From Pachypanchax playfairii (Eukaryota > Chordata > Actinopteri > Cyprinodontiformes > Aplocheilidae): 64,000 nucleotides of DNA. How positions within the stretch are numbered: position 1 is the first letter of the stretch; every line of letters begins with the position of its first letter. The stretch spans positions 83,351 through 147,350 of the forward strand of contig SSNP01000067.1 of assembly GCA_006937955.1 (NCBI GenBank). Direction: 5' to 3'. The translations under genes and the position numbers were made by a program. Below are positions 22,906 to 36,100 of the stretch, one piece after another. The notes under the pieces were generated by a model. That model saw only the letters and a list, made by a program, of their open reading frames with translations, was not told where the DNA came from and searched no databases.

Positions 22906-23410
22906 TTGGGATTTTTTTTTTTTTTTTTACAACTACATGGATAATTTATAGTGTTTAATTTAGCCTTTAGTCTCCACAGCTGCAGAGCTCTAACGGGTCA
23001 CTTTATGGCTCCACTTTAAACATTGTTTTTAATTTTTTTGTATTATATCATTTCTGTAAGATCCGTAACTTGAATACTTGTTGGTTTAAATCCCTCAGTG
23101 AGTCTGAAGGAACAAGTTTTTAAATGCTCAAACAAATTGCCAATAAATACAAGGTTGGAATATAAAGATTTAGAAGCTAAAACACGAGTTTAACTTGTTT
23201 GAAGAATCCTGGAACCATTAAATCTGATTCCCTGATGTTGAAGATGGGCTGGAACGGAAGTATTATTAGTACTACACGGTGTAAACAGCAAATACAACAT
23301 TTATTCCAAGGACAGGCCACAAAGTTCAACGTAGGTTTGTTATTAAAGGTGGAAAAAGACATCATGCGTTTCTTTTTCCTAGCGGAAACAAATCAGAACA
23401 CTTGCTACAA
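22906..23410 (+). other. MSH3-RASGRF2 intergenic spacer
   Basis: AT-rich spacer with no gene of its own. Frames here are short and unsupported. Confidence 0.65.
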
Positions 23411-23900
23411 TCTTTATAAAAGCATCATCTCCGTATTTATCTCGCTCTCTCTGAACCAACTCACGCTCCGCCTTTAATTCCGCAAACTCCAAGATCAGCG
23501 CGCATCACAGAGAGGGAGAAAGATAGAGAGACCTTGTTGAATACAGTGTTTGAGTGAGGGAGAGAAAGTGAGAGAGTCAACCGCTGTCAAAGCCGATTAC
23601 AGCGGCTCTGTGATTCTTCCACTGTATGTCCACTTGAAGGTTCTCCTCTCTATGAACGATAGTTGCTCCTTCATAGAGAAGAATCATGGGTTTATTCTAG
23701 TGTTTGGCGGAACTGGAGCATCTTTAATATGAGTTTCTTTGCAGAGACGCTTCCGTAAGCGGAGCAACTTTTCCGTGCGCCACGGCGCCACTGAGGCATC
23801 TCGGTGGGGGAAAGTTTACGTGCGAACCGCAGCAAACATGGGCTCAGACTGAAAGCTCCGGCTTTCCCACTTTCTATTCTCTTCAAATTCGCTGGACAAA
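23411..23900 (+). promoter_or_regulatory. RASGRF2 proximal promoter and 5' UTR region (inferred)
   Basis: A TATA-like TTATAAAAG lies near 23414. It is followed by a GAGA-rich leader (23508-23580). From about 23730 through exon 1 CpG density rises sharply (for example GCGCCACGGCGCC), unlike the surrounding AT-rich DNA. This is consistent with a CpG-island promoter. The transcription start cannot be placed from sequence alone. Confidence 0.45.
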
Positions 23901-24176
23901 ATGCAGAAGAGCGTCCGCTACAACGAAGGACACGCGCTGTTTCTGTCGGCCGTCGCGCGTAAAGAAGGAACAAAGCGCGGCTACCTGAGCAAGAAGACAA
24001 CAGAGAACAGCCGATGGCACGAGAAGTTCTTCGCTCTCTACCAGAATATACTGTTCTACTTCGAGAACGAGCAGAGCGCGCGACCAGCTGGGATTTACCT
24101 GTTGGAAGGATGCACCTGCGAGCGCGCGCCAGCCCCCAAGATGTCCACGATTGGGAAGGAGGCACTTGAGAAACAG
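23901..24176 (+). CDS. rasgrf2: RASGRF2 exon 1 (start codon, PH domain first part)
   Basis: 276 bp coding, 92 codons. The ATG at 23901 (context ACAAAATGC) is chosen because the protein starts MQKSVRYNEGHALFL exactly as vertebrate RASGRF2 does. It continues with GTKRGYLSKKT, the first PH strands, and AGIYLLEGCTCERAPAP. The linker before EALEKQ is shorter than in human RASGRF2. CpG-rich. Donor CAG|gtgaga, phase 0. The 186-codon frame on the opposite strand is a shadow. Confidence 0.96.
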
Positions 24177-27100
24177 GTGAGATGTTTGATTGTGAAATCA
24201 CCAAATACCAAATGTTAAATTTTTTTAAATCACAAAAATCTGATGACATCACAGGCAGCAGGAGATCTGTGAAGATCTGATAGGTTCACAGCTCTCTGAT
24301 GACGTCTTCTCGTTACTGTTTAACATAAAAAACAAAAAATAAAATATCAGAACAAGCGACTCACAGTGTTTATCAGCAGCTCACCCATCAGAAAGCCCCG
24401 CAGGGTTAGGTTCCGTCTCTGATCCTCATCAGGGAGGGATGATGAAGGACAAACTGTTTAATGAGACGTCAGTGTTAAAAACTTTCTCTCTTTTACTCCT
24501 TTTGTAAAAGTTTGAATGGTCACTGACAGCTTCACCACCGTTATTACAATTAATCTCATTTTAATAAATCACATGGATAATTATTTGAACTCAGTTTCAT
24601 TTGAATATTTTCATTGTGAAATATAACATCAGCAGCAAGTTTTTCTGCTCATGTTGAGTATTTATTTTATTCCAAACAGATGTTTTTATACACCACCTCA
24701 ATAAACTGTCTAGTATGTCAACAGCTTGTGATATTGATCTCTATTATTCTGTCATATAACCATGACTTTCATACCAAATGAACTAGAAATATATCAACAC
24801 TGTTATTTTTTACAGTATCAGCAATTTTCTGTAGTTTGGTGGTTTGAAATCTTGCCTGTGTTTGAAGTAAACTGAGTTGTTGAGTCGTGAAATTCCCCAA
24901 ACTGCTCTTTTTCATGTGTGTAATGCAAACCAGCTGCACACGCATTCAAACTCAGAGCTGCATAAAGTTTAGTCTGAAAGTTGTTGTTTTTTTACATTTA
25001 CACACCAGCTCAGTTGTGTAATAAAAACAGAAACATCTCCAACACATATCAATTCAGCTAAAGAAGTCTCTGATGGAGTTCAGATCAGATCTATGCTTAG
25101 ATGGATCAGTCCTACAGAAACACACTCTGATGAAGCTGTGGGGTTGATGAGATGCATTAATGATTCATTAACACCTCATAGAGGCGCTTCTTTGGAATTA
25201 AATATTGCCAACTTGTGCAAAACTGTAACAATGACTCCGTTCATGTGCACAACTCTCCATATAATCACAGAGTTATATAATTGCACTACAATATGGAAAT
25301 GTATAAAAAAACAAAGCAATCATTATGTAACATAATTCAAAGTAACATCACCACATAAAATTTACAACTTCTCTGCCCCATTGCATTCTGGGAAGTTTTC
25401 ATACTTGCTGTCTCTGTCCTTCACTTACGATGCAAAGGTTTGCAGACACACCTGCGTCAGCAGCCGGTGCACCTGCTTCAGTCTGGCTGTTCAACTTGGT
25501 CTTTATTTGACGTAGTAGACTGATCTTGTTTCTTGCACAGCTGCAGGTTCAGATGGAACTGGACCCATCCAGAACCACGGCTTTAGAAAACTGCCCTCAT
25601 GAGCTTAGACACAAGTTGAAACAAGCACTGGGGATCTTAAAAAGTTACACTTATGTAATCTGGATTTGTATAAACAAACAAACAGCTGAATCCTTCTGGG
25701 TGAAGTTGTTGTGACTTAAACACAGTTGATATGGAGGGTAAATATGGTCATCAACATTGTTGCTCCAGTATAAGTACATGCTGCTTTTAAAAAATATATC
25801 CAAACAATAATTCTTATTGCAGACTGCAGTAATATTTTAGATTCAGATTCTGGTTTTCAGTTTAAACACGTGTGCACAAGTAGATCAAGTGCAAGAGATA
25901 CACAGACATTTTGGAGTTTGAAAAGTAACATGACAATGTGTGTATGGAAATTAATTAATGTTAGAGGTGGAATTATGAAAGTAAGTAAAGAAATACCAAG
26001 TGTAATTAGAACTTTCTGATCTGATGTGCAGCACATTTCAAATTTCTCTTCATGTAATAGCATCTGCTGTAGTGAAAGTTCTGTGAATTGTGCTGGGAAG
26101 ATGTGTTTCTGTGATGAAATCAGTGAATTAGCTTGTCAAATACACAGAGACACTCACTAATTTAAAGCTAGGTGGGGCTGCAGGAAGCCTCTTTATAATG
26201 CAACAGAGTTAGGAGGGTTGGCTTTTATTCACCTTCAATTCTTGCTCAGCTTCAACCTGGATTTGTGATTTTAGATCTGCTGTTATCAGACAACTGGTAA
26301 ACATGGCCTACATTCCTAATTAAATTAAACATTGTCTAACTTGTTTAAATCAGTTGTTTTTAATATAAACAAGGACATTTTTTGTGCAAACATGTAAATT
26401 TGCTTCACACAGTCTCTAATCTAAACAGAATATTTCTGCAGGATGTCTTGTACTGTTTAAAGACAGTCTTTTTGCAGATGCATGCAGATAGAGGTAAATA
26501 CAAATGACAGAGTGTCCCAAAGACACATTAGACAAAGAGAAAATGTCTTTTCATCAGTGATAGAGTTACAATTGATGATGAAAAGAACAAATCATGGGCT
26601 GTTACGGGCACTGATGTAAGCTTGAAACCTCTTTTTGTCTGATGTTACTTGACAGTGATGTCTTATTTCATCACCTTTTATCTGCACTGCCCTTCACTTC
26701 ATTATGTTTTCACTCTGACTTTACAGCTGTCGCATTAAATTGGGGTTATTTTCTTTTAATCAATCCTCAGGTAAAAAAGTGTATGTGTATGTACATTCAT
26801 GTACCAAACCATGCATGCTGGAAAACAATTATTTCAAGATGAGTCTGTCTCCATCAGCGCTGTGTTCAGGAGTTTGGTCTTATGTGAAGATATGATAGCG
26901 GAAAAGAAGTGAAGGCCTCCCATATTTCAGCATGTTGCTCCATCTCACCGATCGTCTGTACGGTGGAGTCAGTCTGCCAGCAACCTGCAGCATCACACCC
27001 CCACAGTGAGCCACACAAATGACACACAGCCTCCCTCCATCCCTCCATCCTTCCTCTCTGTTGTACTCTCAGATAGACGCAGACCCTTCAAATAATTTGT

Positions 27101-30100
27101 AGAGCATTCACACCAGTCTGAATGGTTTCCACAGCGACTGTGGGTATGCATTACTGATGTGAGCATGCATAATAAGGACCAACAAATTTAGCACAGCTGA
27201 TGTGCTCCATGAACCAGAATCACATAACAGTCATCTTTTATAGTCTCGACACAAACACATCAAACTTTGTTGACAGTTATTAATGTGAAGTTAATGGGCT
27301 GGTAGTTAAATGAATGTTAACATGGAGGGAGGGGCCTAACACAGGAATCATATCTGTGGTTTTACAGATAAATATGATCAAGTTCAGTGAAATAATTCAG
27401 ATATATGATACTAAATAAGAATTCACTCAGAAAACCTCCACCAAGCATGTTATTTCTCCATCCCATAATGTGATTTACTTGTAAAACTAATTGACTTTCA
27501 TACATTTTATTAACATTATTGGATTCACTGACTGTGAAAATTCCCCTTTAGCATTTGGAATCATTTTGATATCATCAGAAGTTCAATTAGTTTATGAAAA
27601 CGATATTTCCACAATTCTGGGTTTCCAGATTTCTCCCAAAATCAAATCAACCAGATTGTGTGCCATTCCACAACTATCCTGAAAATTCACAACTGTTTAT
27701 CACTTTTTGAACTTTCCTTTAACAGATAAATAAACTAATACAAGCCTAACCTTCTCAGAAGAGGCAGGAAAAGGATCAACATACAAAAGGATTTTGTGGA
27801 ATCTAGAGGGGAAATTACAGACTGTAACCAACTGAAAAAAATCGTAAAATTCTGCAAACATAATTTGGGCTTTGTGCTGTAATTTTCTATCAAACGTCAA
27901 AGGGAACAGTTTAATAAATGGATTAGACAAGACTTACTTGTAGTTGAAATGTTAACAAATGCATGTGCACTAGGGTTTTTATCAGCTGATGACAACAACA
28001 AACTCTGTGGATAAATTTGAGACATTTTAGAAACTCTCTCAGATGATGTTTGCAGTTTATCATCAGCAGTTAACGTTCAGCTCATGTTAAAGTTTTACAA
28101 CTTAGACTGAAACAGACAAACTCAGACTTTAATCATTTGGACAATTACATGTTGAAAATATAACACAACATATGTATGTCAATCCATCAGTCTTAAATTA
28201 AATCAATTAGCATATTATATTAAAACAAAAGTAACTAAAACATAAGAGAATTTTATTCCCAACATGTTTGATTATTTTAAAGCTCTGCTATCAAATATTA
28301 TTTTTCAAAGGTTTAAACAAATGTAACTTTGTGTAAATTTGAATTGTGATTTATCTGCATTAGCTTAAGAAAACATGCTGAAATGGAGATACACACTCAA
28401 AAAAGTGAATCAGGGCAGTTGTTGATTTCACATAGTCGATTTATTTTCAAATAACTCATAAAATAGGTGTTTGTTGATTTAAAATATTTTTAAAGTAAAC
28501 TTGAGGTAGCTACGTTTTCCCTACTTAATAAATATGTGTTGTATGAACACAATTTATTTAAATGTGGGATATGTAATATGAACAGAATAACACGGCACAA
28601 AGCCTTCAGCCATCTGGGTGCCAGGCTCGTTAACCCCCGCGCGCGCTCCGATGCTGAGGTCGACCAATATTCCTCACCAAACCCACTCTGATCTCCGATC
28701 TGAGCAGGATAATAAAATATTATGAGTTCAGTTCACTAATCATTCTCTCCAGCCCCGCTGATCACACACTGACTCTGATAAAAGCAGCTCCTACCTGTTT
28801 GAAGCTCAGTCATCGATTCAGTCCGTGACAAAGAGTTCATAATTGTCCCGAGGCTCTTCTAGAGCGAACCAAAACTTTCTGCAGTTCCTCCTAAGATCCT
28901 CTGTACTGCTCACACACCATCCTGCACTCCCCATTTATCAAATAAAATTTTAAAAAAGCAATAAAATCCTCAGTGGTGCGTCTTCCAGTCGAAGCTCCTC
29001 CACTTCACCAACATGTAGCTCCGTGTTAGCTTAGCAGCTAATGAAAAACGTTTCCACACAGAACTTGCACGTCACATGGGAAACCCCAGAGGAATCATCT
29101 ATGGCAAGCGAATAAGGTATATAATCACCACATGTCCCCGGTGCTTCCAGCTGCTTGACCTGCAGACTCCACAGTACCAGCCCCACTGTGCTGGATTATT
29201 TACGGTATTAGGCAACCCAAAATGGTGCCCGCTGCTCTGCCAGCTATTGGCTGGTAGATGTAAACAAAATGCCAACATTGTGTCCGTCAAAGTTAATATT
29301 TTATAATATTTTACTTCAAATATAATTTTTCAAGGAAATGCTGTATTTTCATTCTACAACCCTCTAAACACCCCGTGGAGGCATTATTTTGTTATAAATA
29401 TTGCTTTTAAAGTTATAATTGGTAATCCTGTTCAGAAACACTTTTTTTTATACTGGGTGAAAAGGTCCTTCCATACTGAGACTAGTCAATGCATTGTGTA
29501 TTCATAAAAAGGAGCGAAAAAAATCAGACCTCTCTGAGACTTGCAAGCCTACAATAACTCTGACCAACCACGGTCATCCGCACCGGATGACGGTGATTGG
29601 TCATTTCCAGAGAAGAGGAGAGGAACCAATCAGATACCTTGCCTGCACCCCTTCTATCACGCCCTCTCGCTCCTCGCTACTTGTCACGGCTCGCCCCGCT
29701 AAACTGCCAAAAAAAAGAAAGTCAGAGGCAGAAAAAGCTGCTACGAGAAAAGCTCTGGATAAAACGAGAGGACAAACGAGAGTCAACATTGGTAAAGCTG
29801 AGTACCCTGCTGAGTTCTGCCGGCAGATTCGAGTTCCAAGTTTAGGGGGGGGTGCGGCTTGAAGCAAGTCCATGGTGGGAAGGGGGGGGGGTTTAGAGGA
29901 GCTGCTAGTTTTAAATCTTGCTAGCTCTCGAACATTACCAACTCCAGCTTTAATTAAAATATTCCATATTCCACCTTTAAGCTTTATCAGTTTTTTAACC
30001 AAAAACTGATATTACTAAGACTTGGGCTGTTTGGAACAACTAAAGGGTGGACATATCCTAGTGGGGAAGGAGATCGCCTCTTGTTTGGAGGACAGAGGTT

Positions 30101-33100
30101 CAAATCCTGGTGCTGGCAGGTGTGTCAAAGTATTCTTGGGCAAGATATCAAATTATTCTTCTTCCTTTCAAGTTAACATGATTTAATTATGTGGAACCTG
30201 TTGACATAAAGAAAATCTATGTTAAATCAATAAATAATTTTTTGAGTGTAGATGCACAAAGTTCCTTTTAAAAGTCTCCTTCCTCAGTGGACTTGATAAA
30301 AAAAAAATGCATGAATAGTTCTTAACATGTCTCCTCCAGTGCTGCTTCTCTTACAGCTTTGTGTTTTCACTCGTATTTTCTAATTGGAGCTGATTCTTTC
30401 TCTATTCCCAGAGTCAGATCGTCTTTCCTCTGCAGGGATGTTTTTAATTTCCTCTCCAGTTTTTTTTTTAATATAACAAGTGTTAGAGCCATTTAGGGCT
30501 TCATTAGTGTTGGGATCTAAAGCCAGTGTCTTCAGTTTGAATTGCTGCAATAATTAAAGTGTCAAGTCAAATTAGGGTGAATTTGACTCAGCAGGAAAAA
30601 CTGAATGTTTCTGTCTGCTTCATGACATATTCTCCATTCTGTGAATAATATTGTCTTCAGATAGTCAAATGTTTATGAACTGGAATCATAATTAAAAAAA
30701 AAAAAAAAACAACAATCTTCAAAGTATGTGGATTATTTTTACTCTGTAAATTACTGAGTTTAAACCATATAAAGAACAATCGTAAAAGATTATCTGCCTC
30801 TGTCTTAGTCCAAAGTCTCAAATTATTTGCATTAACCACATTCCTGTTACACCTTAGTGTTATATAGAAAATATATACAGCTTGAGATGTGTATTTGTTT
30901 CCTTTTCTGCGCTGCGAAGAGGGAAACTGAAGTCTGGGTATAAAAAAGATTGTAGCAGGATGGAGGTATGAGAAAACAACGGCTGGCTTTGATCCCTTAT
31001 TGTTGTCTGGAAGTTGCTTTTGAAGTGAATCACAGACAGACTGAGCAAGTAAATTATTGGCCATGAGTTTTTGGGGCTCCTTCAAAAGTAAATATTTCTG
31101 AATTTTCATGATCATCTGCTTTCAGTCTAACTGTCATGCTCTGATAATATCTAATAATTGCATCAATGTGTTCTTCCTAACAAACATCTGCTTTTCTGTT
31201 TCCTTTACATATTGTTTCTGGGGGAAACTCAAGAAATTATTTTCAAAGGGGGGCCAGATGAGGGTCATTGATAAACTTGAGGTAGCACACCTGAACTCAA
31301 CCCATAACAGAATTTAAGGAGTTTTATCATGTGGTTGTATTACGGATTCTATTTGAAAAATACTTCAAAATGAGAGTTATATTCTGACAGACAGAGTGGT
31401 TCTAACTTATACAGAGGCAGATACCACTTATTACATGTTTATGTCATGATTGCTGTGTGTTAGCAGGAGCAGGTTGAATCCAAACGCAGGAGTGACGAGC
31501 CGTACACAAAACGTAAAATGACAACGGTTTTAATAAAGAACAAAGGGGCGCTGATGGAGCAGGAAACTTCAGATAGATGACCAGGAGATCCGGATGGAAC
31601 GGAGAATGAGAATCACACACATAACAATATAATTTGAGCACGACTAACGTGACAGAACCTCCAACTTATATACTCAACAGACAAAGGAACATAATTATCT
31701 AAACATGATACATCTGGGAGGGAAAAACAAAGCTACAGAAGACACAGGAGGGAAACAGGAAGTACGGAAAACACCAAAATAAAACAGGAAATGTAACAGA
31801 CACAATTCAAGATGCGACAACTGACGTGAGCAGGAACACTGGGGAGACAAGGAGAACAGAGCAGAACAACCCCAAAATAATCCCATAAAACAAAAGACTA
31901 GAGCAAAACAAAACCACAGATAATAACCTGGGAGAAATCACAACACAATCAAAACCCCAGAGTCACAACAGCTTATTTGTGTCACAGTGAATGTTGACAT
32001 GAGATGGTGTCAAAGAAAAAGGAGGGACTGATTGAACTGGTGCATTTCTTGTGTTTGAATTGAACACATTAAAAATAACAGCCATTCTAAGAAACATCAT
32101 AAAACAGATTTATGATGCTGTGATAACTCTGTTTTTGCACTGAGGGAGTCACAGTCTCTTCAGTTTAGCATCTTTGGGCATTAAGAGAGCCAAATGTTTC
32201 ATAGCTATTGCCTCAGGCAATAAAATAAAAGTACTCCAATAAAACAAAAAATGAGTGAAACAGGAGCACGAGCCTGCTGGTGATTATAGTTTATTACTTG
32301 AATAAACTACGTGTGTTTGTGTGTTTGACCAGCAGAAAAAAAGAGATAAACACTGAAGATGAATTGAGAAAGAAAATGATCAGACAGTTAAGCCTCTATT
32401 TTATCTCAGACAAACAGATTGTTACCACCTGATCAAAGTGTTTCAGTGCAGATGGATTGTGAGACAGAAAAGATTTAAAGAGGCCATTAAAAACGTTTTT
32501 TTTTTAGGTTTCTGTGATAACACCCGAGTTCTCCAGAGTTTGAACGGCCTGTATCTGTTTCATTACAACTCCTTTGTTCGTTAGTATTCATCAGCTCCCG
32601 CAGTTGAAACCACACCTATCATGCTGCTGGCTAAAAGCTGTAGCATAAGACGTAACAAACAGGAAGAGAGAATGTCTGCTGTTGCCATGTGCAGCGGGGC
32701 AGGAAACAGTATACCTTGCTCTCATAGGCTAGTTTGTTAACCAATCAGAGTCCAGCAAATTCGCATAGTGAACATTAATGATTTGCTGCCCAAGAGTCAT
32801 GGAATTTGTGTGAAAACTTTTTTGGTGGAATTGATCTCTCATAATGAATATTCTGTTTTTCATGTCTAATCAAAGTAACATCTCCATGTGAAGTCCATCT
32901 GCATGTTGTCTCCTTTCAGCTGAAGCTGTTGTAAACATCAGCTGTGTGTTTGTATCAGTATCTTGGCCTGATATGTTTCCCAGTTTGTCCGACTGTGGTC
33001 ATGTTTGGGGATGAGGCAAAACCTTTGTAACACATTAGTTTATTCTATTTCTGGAGGAGATTCTTAACTTGACGGTTCTTCTTTAAATGTGTTCAGGGCC

Positions 33101-36100
33101 GGTTTTTGCTATGGGCAATGTGGGCGACCGCCCAGGGCGCCATCTATGTAAGGGCGCTTGAGCGCCTTAATAAAAAAAATAAAAAGGAATAAAATGACAA
33201 TAATAATAATAAAAACTCTCAGTTTTCTAGACTACCGCCGCACATTTCCATTAGTGGAGTGGGCGCTGCCGCTGGGGCGCCCTCATTGTCACCTGAACTT
33301 GCGGCTGAGAGTCAGAATGCTTGTGTGTCTCCCCGCTCCCTCCCTCCCTTGCCTCAGAAGAGACGAGAAGGCGGCGAGGTATAGACTGATCCCAGGCCAG
33401 CGAGGCCATACAACACAAACTTCTTCAAAATTAATTATATTTTATTCCTAAAATTAAAATAGATCCATATCCTACAAGTAGCCTAATTAATTGGGTTATG
33501 TATGAAAAATGGAAAGAAAAAAAATTGGTTTGGTGATGTCATCTACGTGAGTCATGTGACGTGACACCGGTTGATGGGCGAGTTAACGGTGACTTTGCTT
33601 GAGCTGCTGACTTTCATCCATGAGAAGGAGCTTGCAGAAATCTATCCCAATCTGTGGACTGCACTCAGAATTGGTTTGACCCTTCCAGTGACAGTAGCTG
33701 AAGCAGAGAGGAGTTTTTCCAAGCTGAAGCTTAACATACTTGAGGTCCACGATGTCACAGGAGCGTCTCTCTGGACTTGCCGTCATCAGCATCAATCATA
33801 CAGTTGCACAAAAGATTTCATACGATGATGTAATTGATGATTTTGCGTCAAAAAAGGCTAGAAAAGTCAAGTTCTAGATTGCACTTCACACCTGGTAATG
33901 TTAATGCCAGTTGTATACAGGGTGAAAAACACATGTTGAAAAATCTGCTACTGCACATTCTGAGCGTTAAATTCATATTCTGTTAATTATTTACTGTTCT
34001 TCTTTTTGATTTTATACTCCATAAAGTACTTTTTTCTTTTTTTTAATTTTATCTTGTTTTTCTCTGTTCCTGTGTTTTTGTTACATCTTTGTATTGAAGA
34101 TTATATAATAAAATAATACAAATCATATGATATATTTTATATATTTCAGTGTGTTGGTGGGGTTTGGGGGTAAGTCTGTTCTTTTTTTGGGGGGGAGGGC
34201 GCCATGGGATTCTTCGCCCAGGGCGTAAATCTAGCCAGGACCGCCTCTGAATGTGTTTGTTGATAAAATGCACCTAATGTTTTACACAGGTCCCTTTACC
34301 CTTAGATTATAGGTGTTACTAACATTAGGTGAAGCATTTGTTGCACCCCATGATTTTTTACACAAGAATTATAGCTTTTCATGCTGCAGAAGCTTCTTAT
34401 TGGCAGGTTGTAATCTAGCTGAGCTACATGAACAAAAAACAAGTTCCACTCAGATTTTGCTGAACTGTTTTTAACTTGGATTGTGTAACACTCTGGCTGT
34501 GACATCTTTGCAGTTCCACAACATTTCGTTTTGTGCAGAGAGGCTTTTTTCCTTCTATTGACAATAAGTGTTGGATTTTTGCGTACGTTTTTGAAAACGC
34601 AGCCCAAAATACTCAGTGTGGTTAAAGCTTTGGACTCTGCACAGTCCAGTTCTTATGTGAAATGATATCTTTAGCTTTTTAAACCATTTTAAAATATTTT
34701 TTTGTCTAAGAAAAACACCTGGACTTGTCACACAGTAGAGGTAGATTCCATAAAAACACATCCACTGGTTGTTTCAGGAATGAGAAGCTGCTCTATGCAT
34801 CAAGTAGGAATTACATAATCTGTTCCCAGCTGAAAATACTGATTACCGCAGAACTTTGTAAGATTTTACCTCTATACAGTGGGGCAAAAAAGTATTTAGT
34901 CAGCCACCAATTGTGTAAGTTCTCCCACTTAAAAAGATCAGAGAGGCCTGTAATTTTCATCATAGGTATACCTCAACTATGAGAGACAAAATGAGGGAAA
35001 AAAATCCAGAAAATCACATTGTCTGATTTTTAAAGAATTTATGTGCAAATTATGGTGGAAAATAAGTATTTGGTCACCTACAAACAAGTAAGATTTCTGG
35101 CTTTCACAGACCTGTAACTTCTTTAAGAGGCTCCTCGGTCCTCCACTCGTTACCTGTATTAATGGCACCTGTGTGAACTCGTTATCAGTATAAAAGACAC
35201 CTGTCCACAACCTCAAACAGTCACGCTCCAAACTCCACTATGGCCAAGACCAAAGAGCTGTCAAAGGACACCAGAAACAAAATTGTAGACCTTCACCAGG
35301 CTGGGAAGACTGAATCTGCAATAGGTAAGCAGCTTGGTGTGAAGAAATCAACTGTGGGAGCAATTATTAGAAAATGGAAGACATACAAGACCACTGATAA
35401 TCTCCCTCGATCTGGGGCTCCACGCAAGATCTCACCCCGTGGGGTCAAAATGATCACAAGAACGGTGAGCAAAAATCCCAGAACCACACGGAGGGACCTA
35501 GTGAATGACCTGCAGAGAGCTGGGACCAAAGTAACAAAGGCTACCATCAGTAACACACTACGCCGCCAGGGACTCAAATCCTGCAGTGCCAGACGTGTCC
35601 CCCTGCTGAAGCCAGGACACGTCCAGGCCCGTCTGCGGTTTGCTAGAGAGCATTTGGATGATCCAGAAGAGGATTGGGAGAACATCATATGGTCAGATGA
35701 AACCAAAATAGAACTTTTTGGTAGAAACTCAACTTGTCGTGTTTGGAGGGGAAAGAATGCTGAGTTGGATCCAAAGAACACCATACCTACTGTAAAGCAT
35801 GGGGGTGGAAACATCATGCTTTGGGGCTGTTTTTCTGCAAGGGGACCAGGACGACTGATCCGTGTAAAGGAAAGAATGAATGGGGCCATGTATCGTAAGA
35901 TTTTGAGTGAAAACCTCCTTCCATCAGCAAGGGCATTGAAAATGAGACGTGGCTGGGTCTTTCAGCATGACAATGATCCCAAACACACCGCCCGGGCAAC
36001 GAAGGAGTGGCTTCGTAAGAAGCATTTCAAGGTCCTGGAGTGGCCTAGCCAGTCTCCAGATCTCAACCCCATAGAAAATCTCTGGAGGGAGTTGAAAGTC

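Larger units (their letters stand above)
28393..30249 (+). mobile_element. Composite element with ACACTCAAAAAA ends
   Basis: The left end ACACTCAAAAAA at 28393 is mirrored by TTTTTTGAGTGT ending at 30249. Inside both ends there is further similarity (TTGATTTAACATAG-like versus TTGATTTCACATAG). Flanks AGATACAC and AGATGCAC may be an 8-bp duplication with one mismatch. A TTAA element (29407-29953) and a tRNA-like SINE segment (30044-30155) lie inside. Outer class uncertain; possibly a non-autonomous DNA transposon. Confidence 0.55.

Noticed and set aside
23692..24252. 186-codon minus-strand frame
   Set aside because: Antisense shadow of CpG-rich RASGRF2 exon 1; no homology signature.
29494..30002. 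Frames of 82, 122 and 133 codons
   Set aside because: They lie inside a TTAA-flanked MITE, overlap in different frames, and show no protein family motif.
30044..30155. Possible functional tRNA gene
   Set aside because: A and B boxes are present but the arms do not pair as a tRNA and a SINE-type continuation follows.
30657..31115. 152-codon minus-strand frame
   Set aside because: AT-rich intron sequence without motif or coding signature.
35293..35889. 198-codon minus-strand frame
   Set aside because: Antisense shadow of the Tc1 transposase gene.
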